This document shows, piece by piece, positions 1 through 9,433 of a DNA stretch of 64,000 nucleotides. This stretch comes from Dehalococcoidia bacterium (lineage in GTDB: Bacteria > Chloroflexota > Dehalococcoidia > Lucifugimonadales > VXLM01): assembly GCA_009841605.1 (NCBI GenBank), contig VXLM01000122.1, positions 1-64,000 of the forward strand, in the 5' to 3' direction. Below the pieces are notes generated by a model that saw nothing but the letters and a program-made list of their open reading frames with translations, was not told where the DNA came from and ran no database searches. The first letter of the stretch is position 1. Every line of letters starts with the position of its first letter. The position numbers were made by a program, and so were the translations under genes.

Positions 1-32
1 CTAAATTTAGGTCCCAAGAGAGCGTTCAACTC

Positions 33-97
33 CGTTCGCCCTGAGCCTGTCGAAGGGCCGAAGCGTAGTTCAAGGTTCGACAAGCGCACCACGAACG
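33..97. repeat. Palindromic intergenic repeat, family A (CGTTCGCCCTGAGCCTGTCGAA ... TTCGACAAGCGCACCACGAACG)
   Basis: Imperfect inverted repeat; related copies near 5556, 10197 and 50352. Confidence 0.75.
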
Positions 98-120
98 AAA
101 TCCATCCATCAGACAACCTA

Positions 121-663
121 TCAACCATCCGGGAATGGATCGTTCGAGCTCTTGATCGCCTGCGCCTCTACAATGTTCAAGCCGCGGCCGGTCTTGCCTC
201 CCCACCACTCCTTGATGTAGGAAATCACTGCGACTATTTCCTCGTGGCTCAACTGAGCGCCGAAGGCCGGCATGGCGCTCTTAAAGTTGGGCAGCAAGTC
301 GGGGTCCTCCTGGAACTTACCCCCTTCCCGAACGACTCGATACAGGAAGCCGTCTCCGTGGTGCCACGTGTGACCGTCACCGTTGAGTGGGGGCGCCGGA
401 AGCGTTCCGTCCTCCTTGGGGATATGCCAGTCTGGCTGTCCCTGTCCCTGCAGTCCGTGGCACGCCGAGCAGATCGAGGCAAAGATATCCTGTCCCGACC
501 GGGCTACGGGTTCGGTGACGATGGGCCGCTCCGTGGGAACCGGCGTGTTGGCCTCCGGCGGTGATGAGCACGCCAACGAAATGAGCATCGTGAATGAGAA
601 GAGGGCCAGCCCCGCCGTGCCGACAATGTTGCGGCGTCCAACGCGGAGGGCAGGAGTGCTCAC
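121..663 (-). CDS. c-type cytochrome lipoprotein
   Basis: Lipobox-like LISLACSS and haem motif CSACHG. Confidence 0.85.
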   Translation of the reverse strand: MSTPALRVGRRNIVGTAGLALFSFTMLISLACSSPPEANTPVPTERPIVTEPVARSGQDIFASICSACHGLQGQGQPDWHIPKEDGTLPAPPLNGDGHTWHHGDGFLYRVVREGGKFQEDPDLLPNFKSAMPAFGAQLSHEEIVAVISYIKEWWGGKTGRGLNIVEAQAIKSSNDPFPDG

Positions 664-1055
664 TGATCATCCTCGCCCTGGTTGAGTTCATTCCACTTCA
701 AGGTGACCTCTTTCTGCCACACGATCTGTGGGGCATCCCAGCCCGACTTTATGTACTCCAGCACGGCCTCGACATCGCCGTCATCCAGTTTCCCCACGAA
801 TGATGGCATGGTCTTCTGAGGATAGTCGAACGTGCCGAGAATCATCTCCTTCAGCATCCAGTCCGGGTGGTGCCACGTGTGCCCCAGGGGACCGTGCACA
901 GGCGCATTGGCAAGTCCACCTTCTCCTGTCCCAGCCTCGCCGTGACAGTTCAGGCAGTACATCTCGTAGATTGCCATACCCTCTTTGACCAGGGCATCCT
1001 CGGAAGAACTCCCAATGCCGCACGCAGCAAGGCCGACAATCATCATCTCGCCCAC
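660..1055 (-). CDS. c-type cytochrome
   Basis: Haem motif CLNCHG; LAACG lipobox-like; overlaps the next cytochrome gene by 4 bp. Confidence 0.85.
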   Translation of the reverse strand: MGEMMIVGLAACGIGSSSEDALVKEGMAIYEMYCLNCHGEAGTGEGGLANAPVHGPLGHTWHHPDWMLKEMILGTFDYPQKTMPSFVGKLDDGDVEAVLEYIKSGWDAPQIVWQKEVTLKWNELNQGEDDQ

Positions 1056-1115
1056 TGACAGCCAGACAATGCGGGTTGCTCTTCGCAGTGATTCTGCAAT
1101 ATTCCTGTTCGTGGA

Positions 1116-1538
1116 CTACTCCTGCGCTATCTCGTAGTTGAACTGCCAGTTGATGCCGAACTTGTCCGTACACGCGCCGAAGTACGCGCCCCAGAACATC
1201 TCAGCGAGAGGCATCGTCACCGTGCCGCCCTCCGACATCTTGGCGAACAGCTCGTCCGTCTCTTCCTTGCTCTGTGTGGGGAAGGTGAGCGAGAAATTGT
1301 TGCCCTGCACCCTGGGAGGCCCGAAGCCCGCAGGAACGTCGCTGCCCATAATGACGCCGTCGCCGACCACGAGCGTCGCGTGCATGATCTTGTTCTTGTC
1401 CGACTCGGCGATCCCCATGTCGTCCGGGCCGTCGCCGAACGTCTGCATTATCATGTACTCCCCGCCGAAGACGGACTTGTAGAAATCAAGCACCTCGCGG
1501 CAGTTGCCGTCGAAGTTCAGGTAAGTCAATACGGGCAT
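1116..1538 (-). CDS. VOC/PhnB-like glyoxalase-fold protein
   Basis: MPVLTYLNFDGNCREVLDFYKSVFGGEY... typical of the PhnB/3-demethylubiquinone methyltransferase-like family; start placed at the internal ATG. Confidence 0.85.
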   Translation of the reverse strand: MPVLTYLNFDGNCREVLDFYKSVFGGEYMIMQTFGDGPDDMGIAESDKNKIMHATLVVGDGVIMGSDVPAGFGPPRVQGNNFSLTFPTQSKEETDELFAKMSEGGTVTMPLAEMFWGAYFGACTDKFGINWQFNYEIAQE

Positions 1539-1694
1539 AGCGTTTCCTCCATGGCCAAAACCGGTTTGATTGATATGACTACCATACGAAGCCCCGCAAC
1601 GGCAGGTCAAGCCACACTCACGACGATTGGCGCGTTCCACCCGGCTTCCTTGACCGCCTTCCAACCCTGTTGCTACACTTTGACTACGTAGCGT

Positions 1695-1771
1695 GGGCGG
1701 TTAGCTCAGTTGGTTAGAGCGCAGCGTTGACATCGCTGAGGTCATTGGTTCGAATCCAGTACCGCCCACCA
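1695..1771 (+). tRNA. tRNA-Val(GAC)
   Basis: Cloverleaf: acceptor GGGCGGT/ACCGCCC, anticodon stem CAGCG/CGCTG with loop TTGACAT (GAC), T-arm GGTTCGAATCC, encoded CCA. Confidence 0.95.
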
Positions 1772-1784
1772 ATCTCAGCCTCAG

Positions 1785-2582
1785 TTGTTGGTCGTCATCC
1801 CAGAAGAGTGGTATGAGGATTCGGCCATGAGAAGTAGACTTGACCCAATGAAGAAGACAAGGGAACGGTGGTTCCTTGATCGCTTTCTTGAGATTTTGGG
1901 GATTACTCCTGACTTTTCTCCGGAAGACAGAGATCCGCCGGATTTTATAGTCACAATTGGTGGCAAGCGGATTGGACTGGAGCTCACCGAGTTTTTCTTC
2001 TCCGATGTAGTTTCTGGAGAGCAACCTAAGTTCCAGATTCTCAGAGAGAAGGCCATCGAAAAGGCGTGGAAGCTTTTTCGCAGCAACGACGGACCTGCCC
2101 TGAAGGTAGTTCCTGTGTTCAATGACATCCCTGAACCCTTAGGGCCGATGCATAACAACGAGATCGAGGATTTCGCTAACAGGTTCGAAAGGGCCGTGTG
2201 GCTTAACGGATGGCCAGACGAACCGAACAAGCGGCAAGAATTCCGTGGAGGCCGGATGCTACCTGAGCTTGACTACTATTCGGTAAGGGCTAGCAAGGAA
2301 GGAACAAATGAACTTTGGGGTAGGGCAGGTCCCACGCACCAGGAAGTTCTAGAAGCCCATCACATCCAGTCTAAATTAAATAGTAAGGCTCTCAAGCATC
2401 CAAGCTACAGCGGTGATTTCTGTGAGATATGGCTCGTCATCTACACGGAAGGCGGACTGCGGGACGTACCCAATGAAATTGGAGAGGACGCACGAAATTC
2501 TGTTTACGATTTCCCGTTTGACAGAGCTTTCTGGTTCGATTATTTTCCTAATGTAGAAGTAACTTGCCTTAGGAAAGTCTAG
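1785..2582 (+). CDS. hypothetical protein with a PD-(D/E)XK-like core motif
   Basis: Intact ORF 14 bp after the tRNA; PPDFIVTIGGKRIGLELTEF resembles a D-x(n)-ExT/K nuclease core; alternative start at MRSRLDPMKK. Confidence 0.6.
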   Translation: MLVVIPEEWYEDSAMRSRLDPMKKTRERWFLDRFLEILGITPDFSPEDRDPPDFIVTIGGKRIGLELTEFFFSDVVSGEQPKFQILREKAIEKAWKLFRSNDGPALKVVPVFNDIPEPLGPMHNNEIEDFANRFERAVWLNGWPDEPNKRQEFRGGRMLPELDYYSVRASKEGTNELWGRAGPTHQEVLEAHHIQSKLNSKALKHPSYSGDFCEIWLVIYTEGGLRDVPNEIGEDARNSVYDFPFDRAFWFDYFPNVEVTCLRKV

Positions 2583-2727
2583 CCATGACCGGCCAAATCA
2601 GCCTTATGATCGAGAGATCGGCCTGGTATCAGTGCCGGTCTGGGCATCACAGCCTGAAAGCTAGAGGTTGGCATTATCATTCTTGCTTAGCTAATCTAGT
2701 CCCTTAACCCAAACGGGAGCCAACCCA

Positions 2728-3159
2728 ATGCCCCGCAAGAGCACCGGCGAGGTAAAACTCCTCTCCGGCGGCAACCCGCAGATCTCGAAGGCCGACGGCG
2801 ACGCTCCTGTGCAGGCCTACATCGCCGCCATGCCGGAGTGGAAGAGCGACCTCGGACGCCGCCTCGACGACCTCATCGTGCGCAACGTGCCCAACGTCCG
2901 CAAGGCCGTGCGGTGGAACTCCCCTTGGTACGGCATCGAGGGCCGGGGCTGGTTCGCCAGCTACCACGTCTTCACCCGCTACGTGAAGATCACCTTCCTC
3001 AACGGAGCTTCGCTGGATCCCCTCCCGCCTGGCGGAGGCAAGGACCCGGACGCGCGCTGGGTCGACATCTACGAAGGCGAGCTCGACGAGGAGCAGATGG
3101 CCGAGTGGGTCCGCCAGTCGGCCGCCCTCCCCGGCTGGGATGGGTTTGATACACTGTGA
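2728..3159 (+). CDS. DUF1801-domain protein
   Basis: VQAYIAAMPEWKSDLGRRLDDLI...VRKAVRWNSPWYG pattern. Confidence 0.8.
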   Translation: MPRKSTGEVKLLSGGNPQISKADGDAPVQAYIAAMPEWKSDLGRRLDDLIVRNVPNVRKAVRWNSPWYGIEGRGWFASYHVFTRYVKITFLNGASLDPLPPGGGKDPDARWVDIYEGELDEEQMAEWVRQSAALPGWDGFDTL

Positions 3160-3230
3160 AACTCGAATCACCTTCGTCAGATCCACCGGAGTAGCCGCGC
3201 CCAAGACGACCCCGCAGGAGGGCCCACAGC

Positions 3231-4094
3231 ATGATCAAGCTCGGATGCCTCGTCGATCCCGCCATACGACAGCGAGACCGCGATCACACCGACCGGGTCT
3301 CGGCGGAAGAGTTCATCGAGTTCGCCAAAGAGCTCCGGCTCGACACCATCGACTTCCATCTCTTCGACATGCCCATGGACCTCGAGCACCTCTCCCGCCT
3401 CAAACGTCTCTGTCACAGGAACGGCATGCCCATCGGCTACATCGGGCGAGGTGGCGGCCTCTTCGGTCACGAGATTCAGAAGGGTCGTATGACCGTCGAG
3501 ATGGCCAAACTTGAGGTCGACGCTGCTCTCACCATCGGCGCGCCGATGGTCCGCCTCCGCATCGGCGGTCCTCCCGACGCGAGGACGCCCGACGGCGTCA
3601 TCATCGAGGAGTACTGGCCGGGGATGATCGAACGCCTCCGTCAAATATCCGACTACGCGGCTGGCAAAGGAATCATCGTCGGCGTGCAGAACCACGACAG
3701 CGGCGCAGCCCTCTCCACGGCCGACGACGTAGTCCGTATGATGAGCGAGGTCGATCGTCAGAACTTCTCCTACATCATGGACTGCGGTCAGTGGATGGGC
3801 TCCCCCGGAGGCAACCCAATCGGCGAGGTCGACCCCCGTGTCGATATCTACACCTACATGGAAACGGTCGCCCCCTACGCCTCCTGCGTCCGCGCCAAGA
3901 TTTACCGGATCGACCATGGATACGAGGAGTGGATCGACTACGACCGCATCGTCGGCATCCTCAAGGACGTCGGCTACAACGGGGCCATCTCGATGGTCTT
4001 CGAGCTGCGCTCCGACACCCAGGCCTCCACTCCTGAGGCCGTCCGCATGGCGACCAACCACCTGCGTGAGATCCTGGCCAAGCACGGCGTCTAG
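3231..4094 (+). CDS. sugar phosphate isomerase/epimerase (xylose isomerase-like TIM barrel)
   Basis: IIVGVQNHDSG, YIMDCGQW and related strand motifs of the AP_endonuc_2 family. Confidence 0.8.
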   Translation: MIKLGCLVDPAIRQRDRDHTDRVSAEEFIEFAKELRLDTIDFHLFDMPMDLEHLSRLKRLCHRNGMPIGYIGRGGGLFGHEIQKGRMTVEMAKLEVDAALTIGAPMVRLRIGGPPDARTPDGVIIEEYWPGMIERLRQISDYAAGKGIIVGVQNHDSGAALSTADDVVRMMSEVDRQNFSYIMDCGQWMGSPGGNPIGEVDPRVDIYTYMETVAPYASCVRAKIYRIDHGYEEWIDYDRIVGILKDVGYNGAISMVFELRSDTQASTPEAVRMATNHLREILAKHGV

Positions 4095-4170
4095 GGACGG
4101 GCAGGGACGTGCCTACCGCCTCACGACTTCAGCACACCCCTCAGCATACCTCTCCTGTAGACTCCATAGC

Positions 4171-5535
4171 ATGACACTCTTCGAGAACAGCGCCAGGCAG
4201 CAACTCGACCGGCACGCGCCGTTGGCGGCGAGGATGCGTCCCCGCTCATTCGATGACTTCGTCGGACAGGAGCACATCGTCGGTCCCGATACCGTCCTCC
4301 GCCGTAGCATTGAGGCCGACCGCATACCTTCCATCATCCTTTGGGGCCCGCCCGGAACGGGCAAAACGACGCTCGCCAACCTGATCGCCAACGTCACCAA
4401 GAGCCACTTCAGCTCGGTGAGCGCCGTCGGGTCGGGTGTTGCGGACCTGCGAATCATCGTTCGGGAAGCCAAGGACCTCCTCGGCATGGAGCGACGGCGC
4501 ACAATTCTGTTCATCGACGAGATTCATCGCTTCAACAAGGCGCAGCAGGACGTCATCTTACCGCACGTCGAGGACGGGTCGGTCATCCTTATCGGCGCGA
4601 CCACCGAGAACCCGTCGTTCGAGGTCAACTCTCCCCTCTTGTCCAGGTCTCGTGTTTTCGTTCTCAAAGCCCTGACCGCGGAGCAGATCGAGCAGATCAT
4701 CTTCAAGGCAATCAGTGACGCCGAGACTGGCCTGGCGGAGCTTCGTCCAGAGCTCGACGAGGACGCCATGGAGGCCCTCGTGCTCTTCTCCAACGGAGAC
4801 GCGCGCATCGCTCTGAACACGCTGGAGCTTGCAGTGCAATCGACCCGACCCAACGAAAACGGCATTCGCAAGATCTCCCCCGAAACCGTGGAAGACGCCT
4901 CCCAGCGTCGGTCGCAGGTCTACGACAAGTCGGGCGATCAGCACTACGACACGATATCAGCCTTCATCAAGTCGCTGCGGGGTTCCGACCCCGACGCCTC
5001 ACTCTACTACCTCGCCCGCATGATCGACGCAGGAGAGGATCCGTTGTTCATCGCACGTCGCCTAGTAATCCTCGCGGCAGAGGATGTCGGAATGGCCGAT
5101 CCGCAGGCGCTCTCCGTCGCTGTCGCCGCACAACAGGCCGTCCACTTCATCGGGATGCCGGAGGGTCAAATTCCCCTCGCCGAAGCAACCGTCTACCTGG
5201 CCACCGCGCCCAAGAGCAATGCTTCGTACATGGCGCTGAACCGCGCGCTGCAGGATGTTGAAGCGTCAAGAAACGACCCAGTGCCTCTGCATCTCCGCAA
5301 CGCCGTCACGGGGCTGATGAGGGGTCTCGGCTATGGGGAAGGGTACAAGTACGCCCATGACTACGAGGGCAACTTCACGCCCGCGGAAAACCTCCCCGAG
5401 AGCGTCCGCGGACACCGCTACTACCGCCCCGGCGACCAGGGCTACGAAATCGAGGTCCGCGAGCGCCTTCGCAAGTGGTGGGGTGAGCGGTCCCATCACA
5501 ACACTGAAAGTCCACGGCAATCATCCGAGGAATGA
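4171..5535 (+). CDS. rarA: replication-associated recombination protein A (AAA+ ATPase)
   Basis: MRPRSFDDFVGQEHIVG, GPPGTGKTT Walker A, FIDEIHRFNKAQQD Walker B; start corrected from the longer ORF. Confidence 0.95.
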   Translation: MTLFENSARQQLDRHAPLAARMRPRSFDDFVGQEHIVGPDTVLRRSIEADRIPSIILWGPPGTGKTTLANLIANVTKSHFSSVSAVGSGVADLRIIVREAKDLLGMERRRTILFIDEIHRFNKAQQDVILPHVEDGSVILIGATTENPSFEVNSPLLSRSRVFVLKALTAEQIEQIIFKAISDAETGLAELRPELDEDAMEALVLFSNGDARIALNTLELAVQSTRPNENGIRKISPETVEDASQRRSQVYDKSGDQHYDTISAFIKSLRGSDPDASLYYLARMIDAGEDPLFIARRLVILAAEDVGMADPQALSVAVAAQQAVHFIGMPEGQIPLAEATVYLATAPKSNASYMALNRALQDVEASRNDPVPLHLRNAVTGLMRGLGYGEGYKYAHDYEGNFTPAENLPESVRGHRYYRPGDQGYEIEVRERLRKWWGERSHHNTESPRQSSEE

Positions 5536-5555
5536 ATGACCGTCTAATGAGACGC

Positions 5556-5581
5556 CGTTCGCCCTGAGCTTGTCGATGGGT
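5556..5581. repeat. Family A repeat fragment (CCGTTCGCCCTGAGCTTGTCGATGGG)
   Basis: Near-identical to the arm at 33-54. Confidence 0.6.
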
Positions 5582-5592
5582 CGCAGTCTCGC

Positions 5593-6633
5593 TTAGCCCA
5601 TCGACTCCCGCACCGTCGTATCGATAACGTCCAGCGTGTGGTCGATGTCGTCGGATGACACGTCGTTGTGAGTCACAAGCCGCCAGAGGTTATTCCCCCG
5701 GTCTCCGACCATGACTCCTCGTTCCGCCAGCTTCTCCGCGATGCCAGCCGGTAATTCGTCCGTCGTAGTCACGAAGACCAGGTTCGTGTAGACATCGTCG
5801 GGGTCTACCTGGAATCCCGGGATGGATGACAGGCCGCGCGCCAGCTTCTTGGCGTTGGCGTGGTCGTCGGCGAGCCGCTCGATCATGGACTCCAGCGCGA
5901 CGATTCCGGGTGCAGCGATGATGCCGGCCTGTCGCATCGCGCCGCCGAGCACCTTGCGCACCTTCCGGGCCTTGTCGATAGTCTCGTGATCGCCGACGAG
6001 GAGCGAACCGGCAGGACAGCCGAGTCCCTTGGAGAGGCAGAAGGTGACAGTGTCTGCGTCCTTGACGAGTTCCGATGCCGGAGTTTCGAGCGCGACGGCT
6101 GCATTGAAGAGGCGGGCGCCGTCGATGTGCAGGGGGATGTCGTGCTCGTGGGCGACGCCGGCCACGGAGGCGATCTCGTCAGGTGTCAACGCCCGTCCGT
6201 TGCAGGCGTTATGTGTGTTCTCCAGCGCGATGAGCCGCGTCGGGGAATAGTGCTGGTCCGCCGGGTGAATGTTTGCCTCAACCTGGGCGGGATCCAGGGT
6301 GCCGTCGGGTTGGTTGGGGATCGGGTTATAGGCTACGCCACCGAGGGCCGAAGCCCCGCCCGCCTCCGCGCGATAGATATGCGACTTGTCACCGATGATG
6401 ATGTCCTCGCCGCGCTGACAAAGCGCGAGGATTGGTACGAGGTTTCCCATCGTTCCGCTACTGAGCAGCAGGCCCGCCTCCTTGCCCAGCATGTCGGCTG
6501 CCAGGGTCTCCAGTCTGTTGACGGTGGGGTCCTCGCCCACCATGTCGTCGCCGTACAGGGAGGTCGCCATCGCCTCTCGCATCGCCGGAGTGGGCAGGGT
6601 CTTCGTATCGCTTCGCAGATCGACTATTCGCAT
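5593..6633 (-). CDS. ltaE: low-specificity L-threonine aldolase family, PLP-dependent
   Basis: MRIVDLRSDTKTLPTPAMREAM...GDDMVGEDPTVNRLE; SKGLGCPAGSLLVG lysine region. Confidence 0.93.
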   Translation of the reverse strand: MRIVDLRSDTKTLPTPAMREAMATSLYGDDMVGEDPTVNRLETLAADMLGKEAGLLLSSGTMGNLVPILALCQRGEDIIIGDKSHIYRAEAGGASALGGVAYNPIPNQPDGTLDPAQVEANIHPADQHYSPTRLIALENTHNACNGRALTPDEIASVAGVAHEHDIPLHIDGARLFNAAVALETPASELVKDADTVTFCLSKGLGCPAGSLLVGDHETIDKARKVRKVLGGAMRQAGIIAAPGIVALESMIERLADDHANAKKLARGLSSIPGFQVDPDDVYTNLVFVTTTDELPAGIAEKLAERGVMVGDRGNNLWRLVTHNDVSSDDIDHTLDVIDTTVRESMG

Positions 6634-6761
6634 GGGGTTTCCTCAGTTGGGTGTACGGAGTGGTTGTTTCGCGGGGAAGATTCTAGCGGAAGTTCGGTAT
6701 TGAGTGAAAGGTGCCAGCTATTGGTCAAGGTTGTGGTTTATCATTGAAGAATGAGGTCGCC

Positions 6762-7079
6762 ATGACTGCGGAACTGCCCTACAACCAAGAGAAGCTACCA
6801 TCTATTCATCCGGGGGAAGTGCTAAACGAAGAGTTTCTCGTTCCTCTGAAGATCACGCAGTACCGGCTGGCGAAGGAGATTGGTGTGGACGCACCTCGCA
6901 TCCACTCAATCGTTCGTGGAGAGAGGGCCATCACAGCGGAGACGGCCCTGCTGCTTTCACGCTTCTTCGGCAACTCTGCCGAATTCTGGATGGGACTGCA
7001 GAGTCAATATGATTTGGAGGTCACCGAAGACCGTCTCTCCCAGAGACTGAGCAGGGTGCCGACCCACTCTGCCGGCTAA
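6762..7079 (+). CDS. higA: HigA-family antitoxin (XRE-type HTH)
   Basis: IHPGEVLNEEFLVPLKITQYRLAKEIGVDAPRIHSIVRGERAITAETALLLSRFFGNSAEFWMGLQSQYDLE is a classic HigA signature. Confidence 0.92.
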   Translation: MTAELPYNQEKLPSIHPGEVLNEEFLVPLKITQYRLAKEIGVDAPRIHSIVRGERAITAETALLLSRFFGNSAEFWMGLQSQYDLEVTEDRLSQRLSRVPTHSAG

Positions 7080-7142
7080 CTTCGTGTTTCGCCGCGCCAT
7101 GCTTGTCATCCGCCTTGCCGTCACCTACCATGGAATGCCGCG

Positions 7143-7793
7143 ATGATGCGCTATTCGGCCATAGGTATCTACAGCACGGGGAAGATTCTCCTCGACGGCG
7201 TCATCGCTTCCCCCGGTGACGGCGGTGTGCGAGTTTCGGCCGTATTGATATGCCATCCACATCCCATGCTGGGCGGCGATATGAACAATCCGGTCGTATC
7301 CGCCGTCGAGGTTGAAGCGAACGAGCGCGGCTTGGCGAGTATGCGATTCGACTTCCGAGGCGTTGGACGCAGCGAGGGTGATTTCTCGAACGGCGAGCAG
7401 GAGTGGAACGACGTCAAGCACGCTCTGAACTTCCTCAAGGGGTTTCCCGGCGTGGACGGTTCGAAGATTGGTGTCGTCGGGTACTCGTTCGGCGCGTCCG
7501 TCGTTCTCCGTGCCATCTCGAAGCTGAAACCTGTGAAGGCGTTCGCCCTCGTAGCGCCCCCGCTAGGTTCTCTTCATGCATCAGGAGTCAAAAAAGATAA
7601 GCGGTCGAAGCTCTTCGTGGTGGGCCAGAACGACAACGTCGTCCCTTCGCTCCAACTGCAACGACAGCTGGACGACCTTCGCGGCCCCGTTCAGTTCACC
7701 GAGATTCCCGAAGCCGACCACCGGCTGAACGGCCACGAGCAAACGGTCGCCAAGCGGGTCGTCGATTTCATGGTAACCACCTTACTGTCCTGA
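7143..7793 (+). CDS. alpha/beta hydrolase
   Basis: ICHPHPMLGGDMNNPVV, RFDFRGVGRSEG, GYSFGA nucleophile elbow, ADH histidine. Confidence 0.9.
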   Translation: MMRYSAIGIYSTGKILLDGVIASPGDGGVRVSAVLICHPHPMLGGDMNNPVVSAVEVEANERGLASMRFDFRGVGRSEGDFSNGEQEWNDVKHALNFLKGFPGVDGSKIGVVGYSFGASVVLRAISKLKPVKAFALVAPPLGSLHASGVKKDKRSKLFVVGQNDNVVPSLQLQRQLDDLRGPVQFTEIPEADHRLNGHEQTVAKRVVDFMVTTLLS

Positions 7794-7836
7794 TCACACA
7801 CTTGGGGCCTGCGTCCCCCAGTATTTCAATGGAGGA

Positions 7837-9261
7837 ATGATGTCTGATACGAGAGAGTATAGAGTCGAGCGAGACTCCATGGGCGAGTTCAAGGTGCCCG
7901 CAAATGCATACTACGGTGCCCAGACCATGAGGGCGGTTGAGAACTTCCCCATAAGCGATCTTCGCTTTCCACGTTCCTTCATTCAGGCTATCGGCCAGGT
8001 CAAGCTCGCAGCCGCACAGGTGAACTCCGATCTCGGACTGCTCGACAAGGACCTTGCCTATACCATCGGCGAGGCGGCGGCAGAGGTCTCGGACGGCAAG
8101 CACGACGACCAATTCGTTGTCGATATATTCCAGACCGGTTCCGGCACCTCGACGAACATGAACGCGAACGAGGTGATCTCCAATCGCGCAATCGAAATGC
8201 TGGGAGGCCAGCGCGGTTCCCGTGATCCCGTCCATCCGAACGACCACGTGAACATCGGGCAGTCCTCGAACGACGTGATCCCCACTTCGATTCACGTCGC
8301 GGCCCTGAGCTCCATTCACGACAGTCTCCTCCCCGCGATGGCGCACCTCGAATCGGCATTGAAGGACAAGGGTGATGAGTTCATGCCGGTGGTCAAGACC
8401 GGGCGTACGCATCTTCAGGACGCCACACCCGTCCGCTTGGGCCAGGAGTTCGTCGGCTATGCGGGACAGATCGAGCGTGGCATCGAGCGGCTCCAGAGCG
8501 CCGTCACGCACCTTTCCGAACTCGCCATCGGCGGTACGGCGGTGGGTACCGGCGTCAACGTCCACCCCGAGTTCGCGGGCAGGGTGTGCGAGATACTCGC
8601 CAAGCTGATCGGTGTGCCGGTAAGAGAGACGACGAACCACTTCCAGGCGCAGAGCTCGCTCGATGCTATCGTGGAGACCAGCGGCGCTCTCAAGACGATA
8701 GCTGTCAGCCTCATGAAGATCGCCAACGACGTGAGGTGGTTGGGATCGGGTCCACGCGCCGGTATTGGCGAGATCGACCTGCCCGCCGTCCAGCCCGGCA
8801 GCTCCATCATGCCCGGCAAGGTCAACCCCGTCATCCCTGAGTCGGTGTGCCAGGTCTCCGCGCAGGTCATCGGCAACGATACGGCGATTATGGTCGCGGG
8901 GCAGTCCGGCAACTTCGAGATCAACGTCATGATGCCCGTCGCCGCGCACAACTTGCTGGAGTCCATTGAGCTTCTGGCGACCTCGTGCCGTAATTTCGCC
9001 GACCAGTGCATATCCGGCCTGGCGGCAACGAGCAAGGGTCCCGACATGGTGCAAAACGGCCTGGCAATCGTAACGACGCTCGTGCCCCACATCGGCTATG
9101 ACGCCTCGGCCTCCATCGCGAAGGAGGCAGGGGAGACCGGCGAGTCGATCAAGCAGGTCGCTCTCCGGCGGACCGACCTCTCATCCGAGGAACTCGACGA
9201 TATCCTCGACGCCGCGTCCATGACCGAGCCCGGCCTCGGAAGTGGCGTGTCGCTGGGATAG
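7837..9261 (+). CDS. fumC: class II fumarate hydratase
   Basis: QTGSGTSTNMNANEVISNRA, GRTHLQDATPVRLGQEF, GSSIMPGKVNPVIPE. Confidence 0.96.
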   Translation: MMSDTREYRVERDSMGEFKVPANAYYGAQTMRAVENFPISDLRFPRSFIQAIGQVKLAAAQVNSDLGLLDKDLAYTIGEAAAEVSDGKHDDQFVVDIFQTGSGTSTNMNANEVISNRAIEMLGGQRGSRDPVHPNDHVNIGQSSNDVIPTSIHVAALSSIHDSLLPAMAHLESALKDKGDEFMPVVKTGRTHLQDATPVRLGQEFVGYAGQIERGIERLQSAVTHLSELAIGGTAVGTGVNVHPEFAGRVCEILAKLIGVPVRETTNHFQAQSSLDAIVETSGALKTIAVSLMKIANDVRWLGSGPRAGIGEIDLPAVQPGSSIMPGKVNPVIPESVCQVSAQVIGNDTAIMVAGQSGNFEINVMMPVAAHNLLESIELLATSCRNFADQCISGLAATSKGPDMVQNGLAIVTTLVPHIGYDASASIAKEAGETGESIKQVALRRTDLSSEELDDILDAASMTEPGLGSGVSLG

Positions 9262-9433
9262 CGTTCAGACTTTATCCTGTTGGCAAACGTAAACGCTTTC
9301 TGTCCAAATAGGGGCGTACAAAGCGGGTTCTTTTACCGCTCCCTCATTTGCTAAAATATCCTTACGGTATACAGCATTTCAGGCCCATCGATCGTTGACG
9401 CCACGTCCATAACTTCCAATACGCCGACAGCAC

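Noticed and set aside
3177-4085. 302-aa antisense ORF opposite the sugar isomerase gene
   Set aside because: Shadow ORF with low-complexity V/D/E-rich composition; the plus-strand protein has clear family motifs.
3838-4170. N-terminal 111-aa extension of the rarA ORF
   Set aside because: Ser/Thr/Arg-rich out-of-frame reading of the upstream isomerase gene; a good ATG at 4171 starts the conserved RarA sequence.
5860-6640. 295-aa plus-strand ORF over the threonine aldolase gene
   Set aside because: Antisense shadow of a clear CDS; only its last few codons (6700-6747) were considered, as a possible higB scar.
7768-9090. 440-aa antisense ORF opposite fumC
   Set aside because: The plus-strand fumarase is unambiguous; the reverse ORF is a codon-bias shadow in GC-rich DNA with no recognisable domain.
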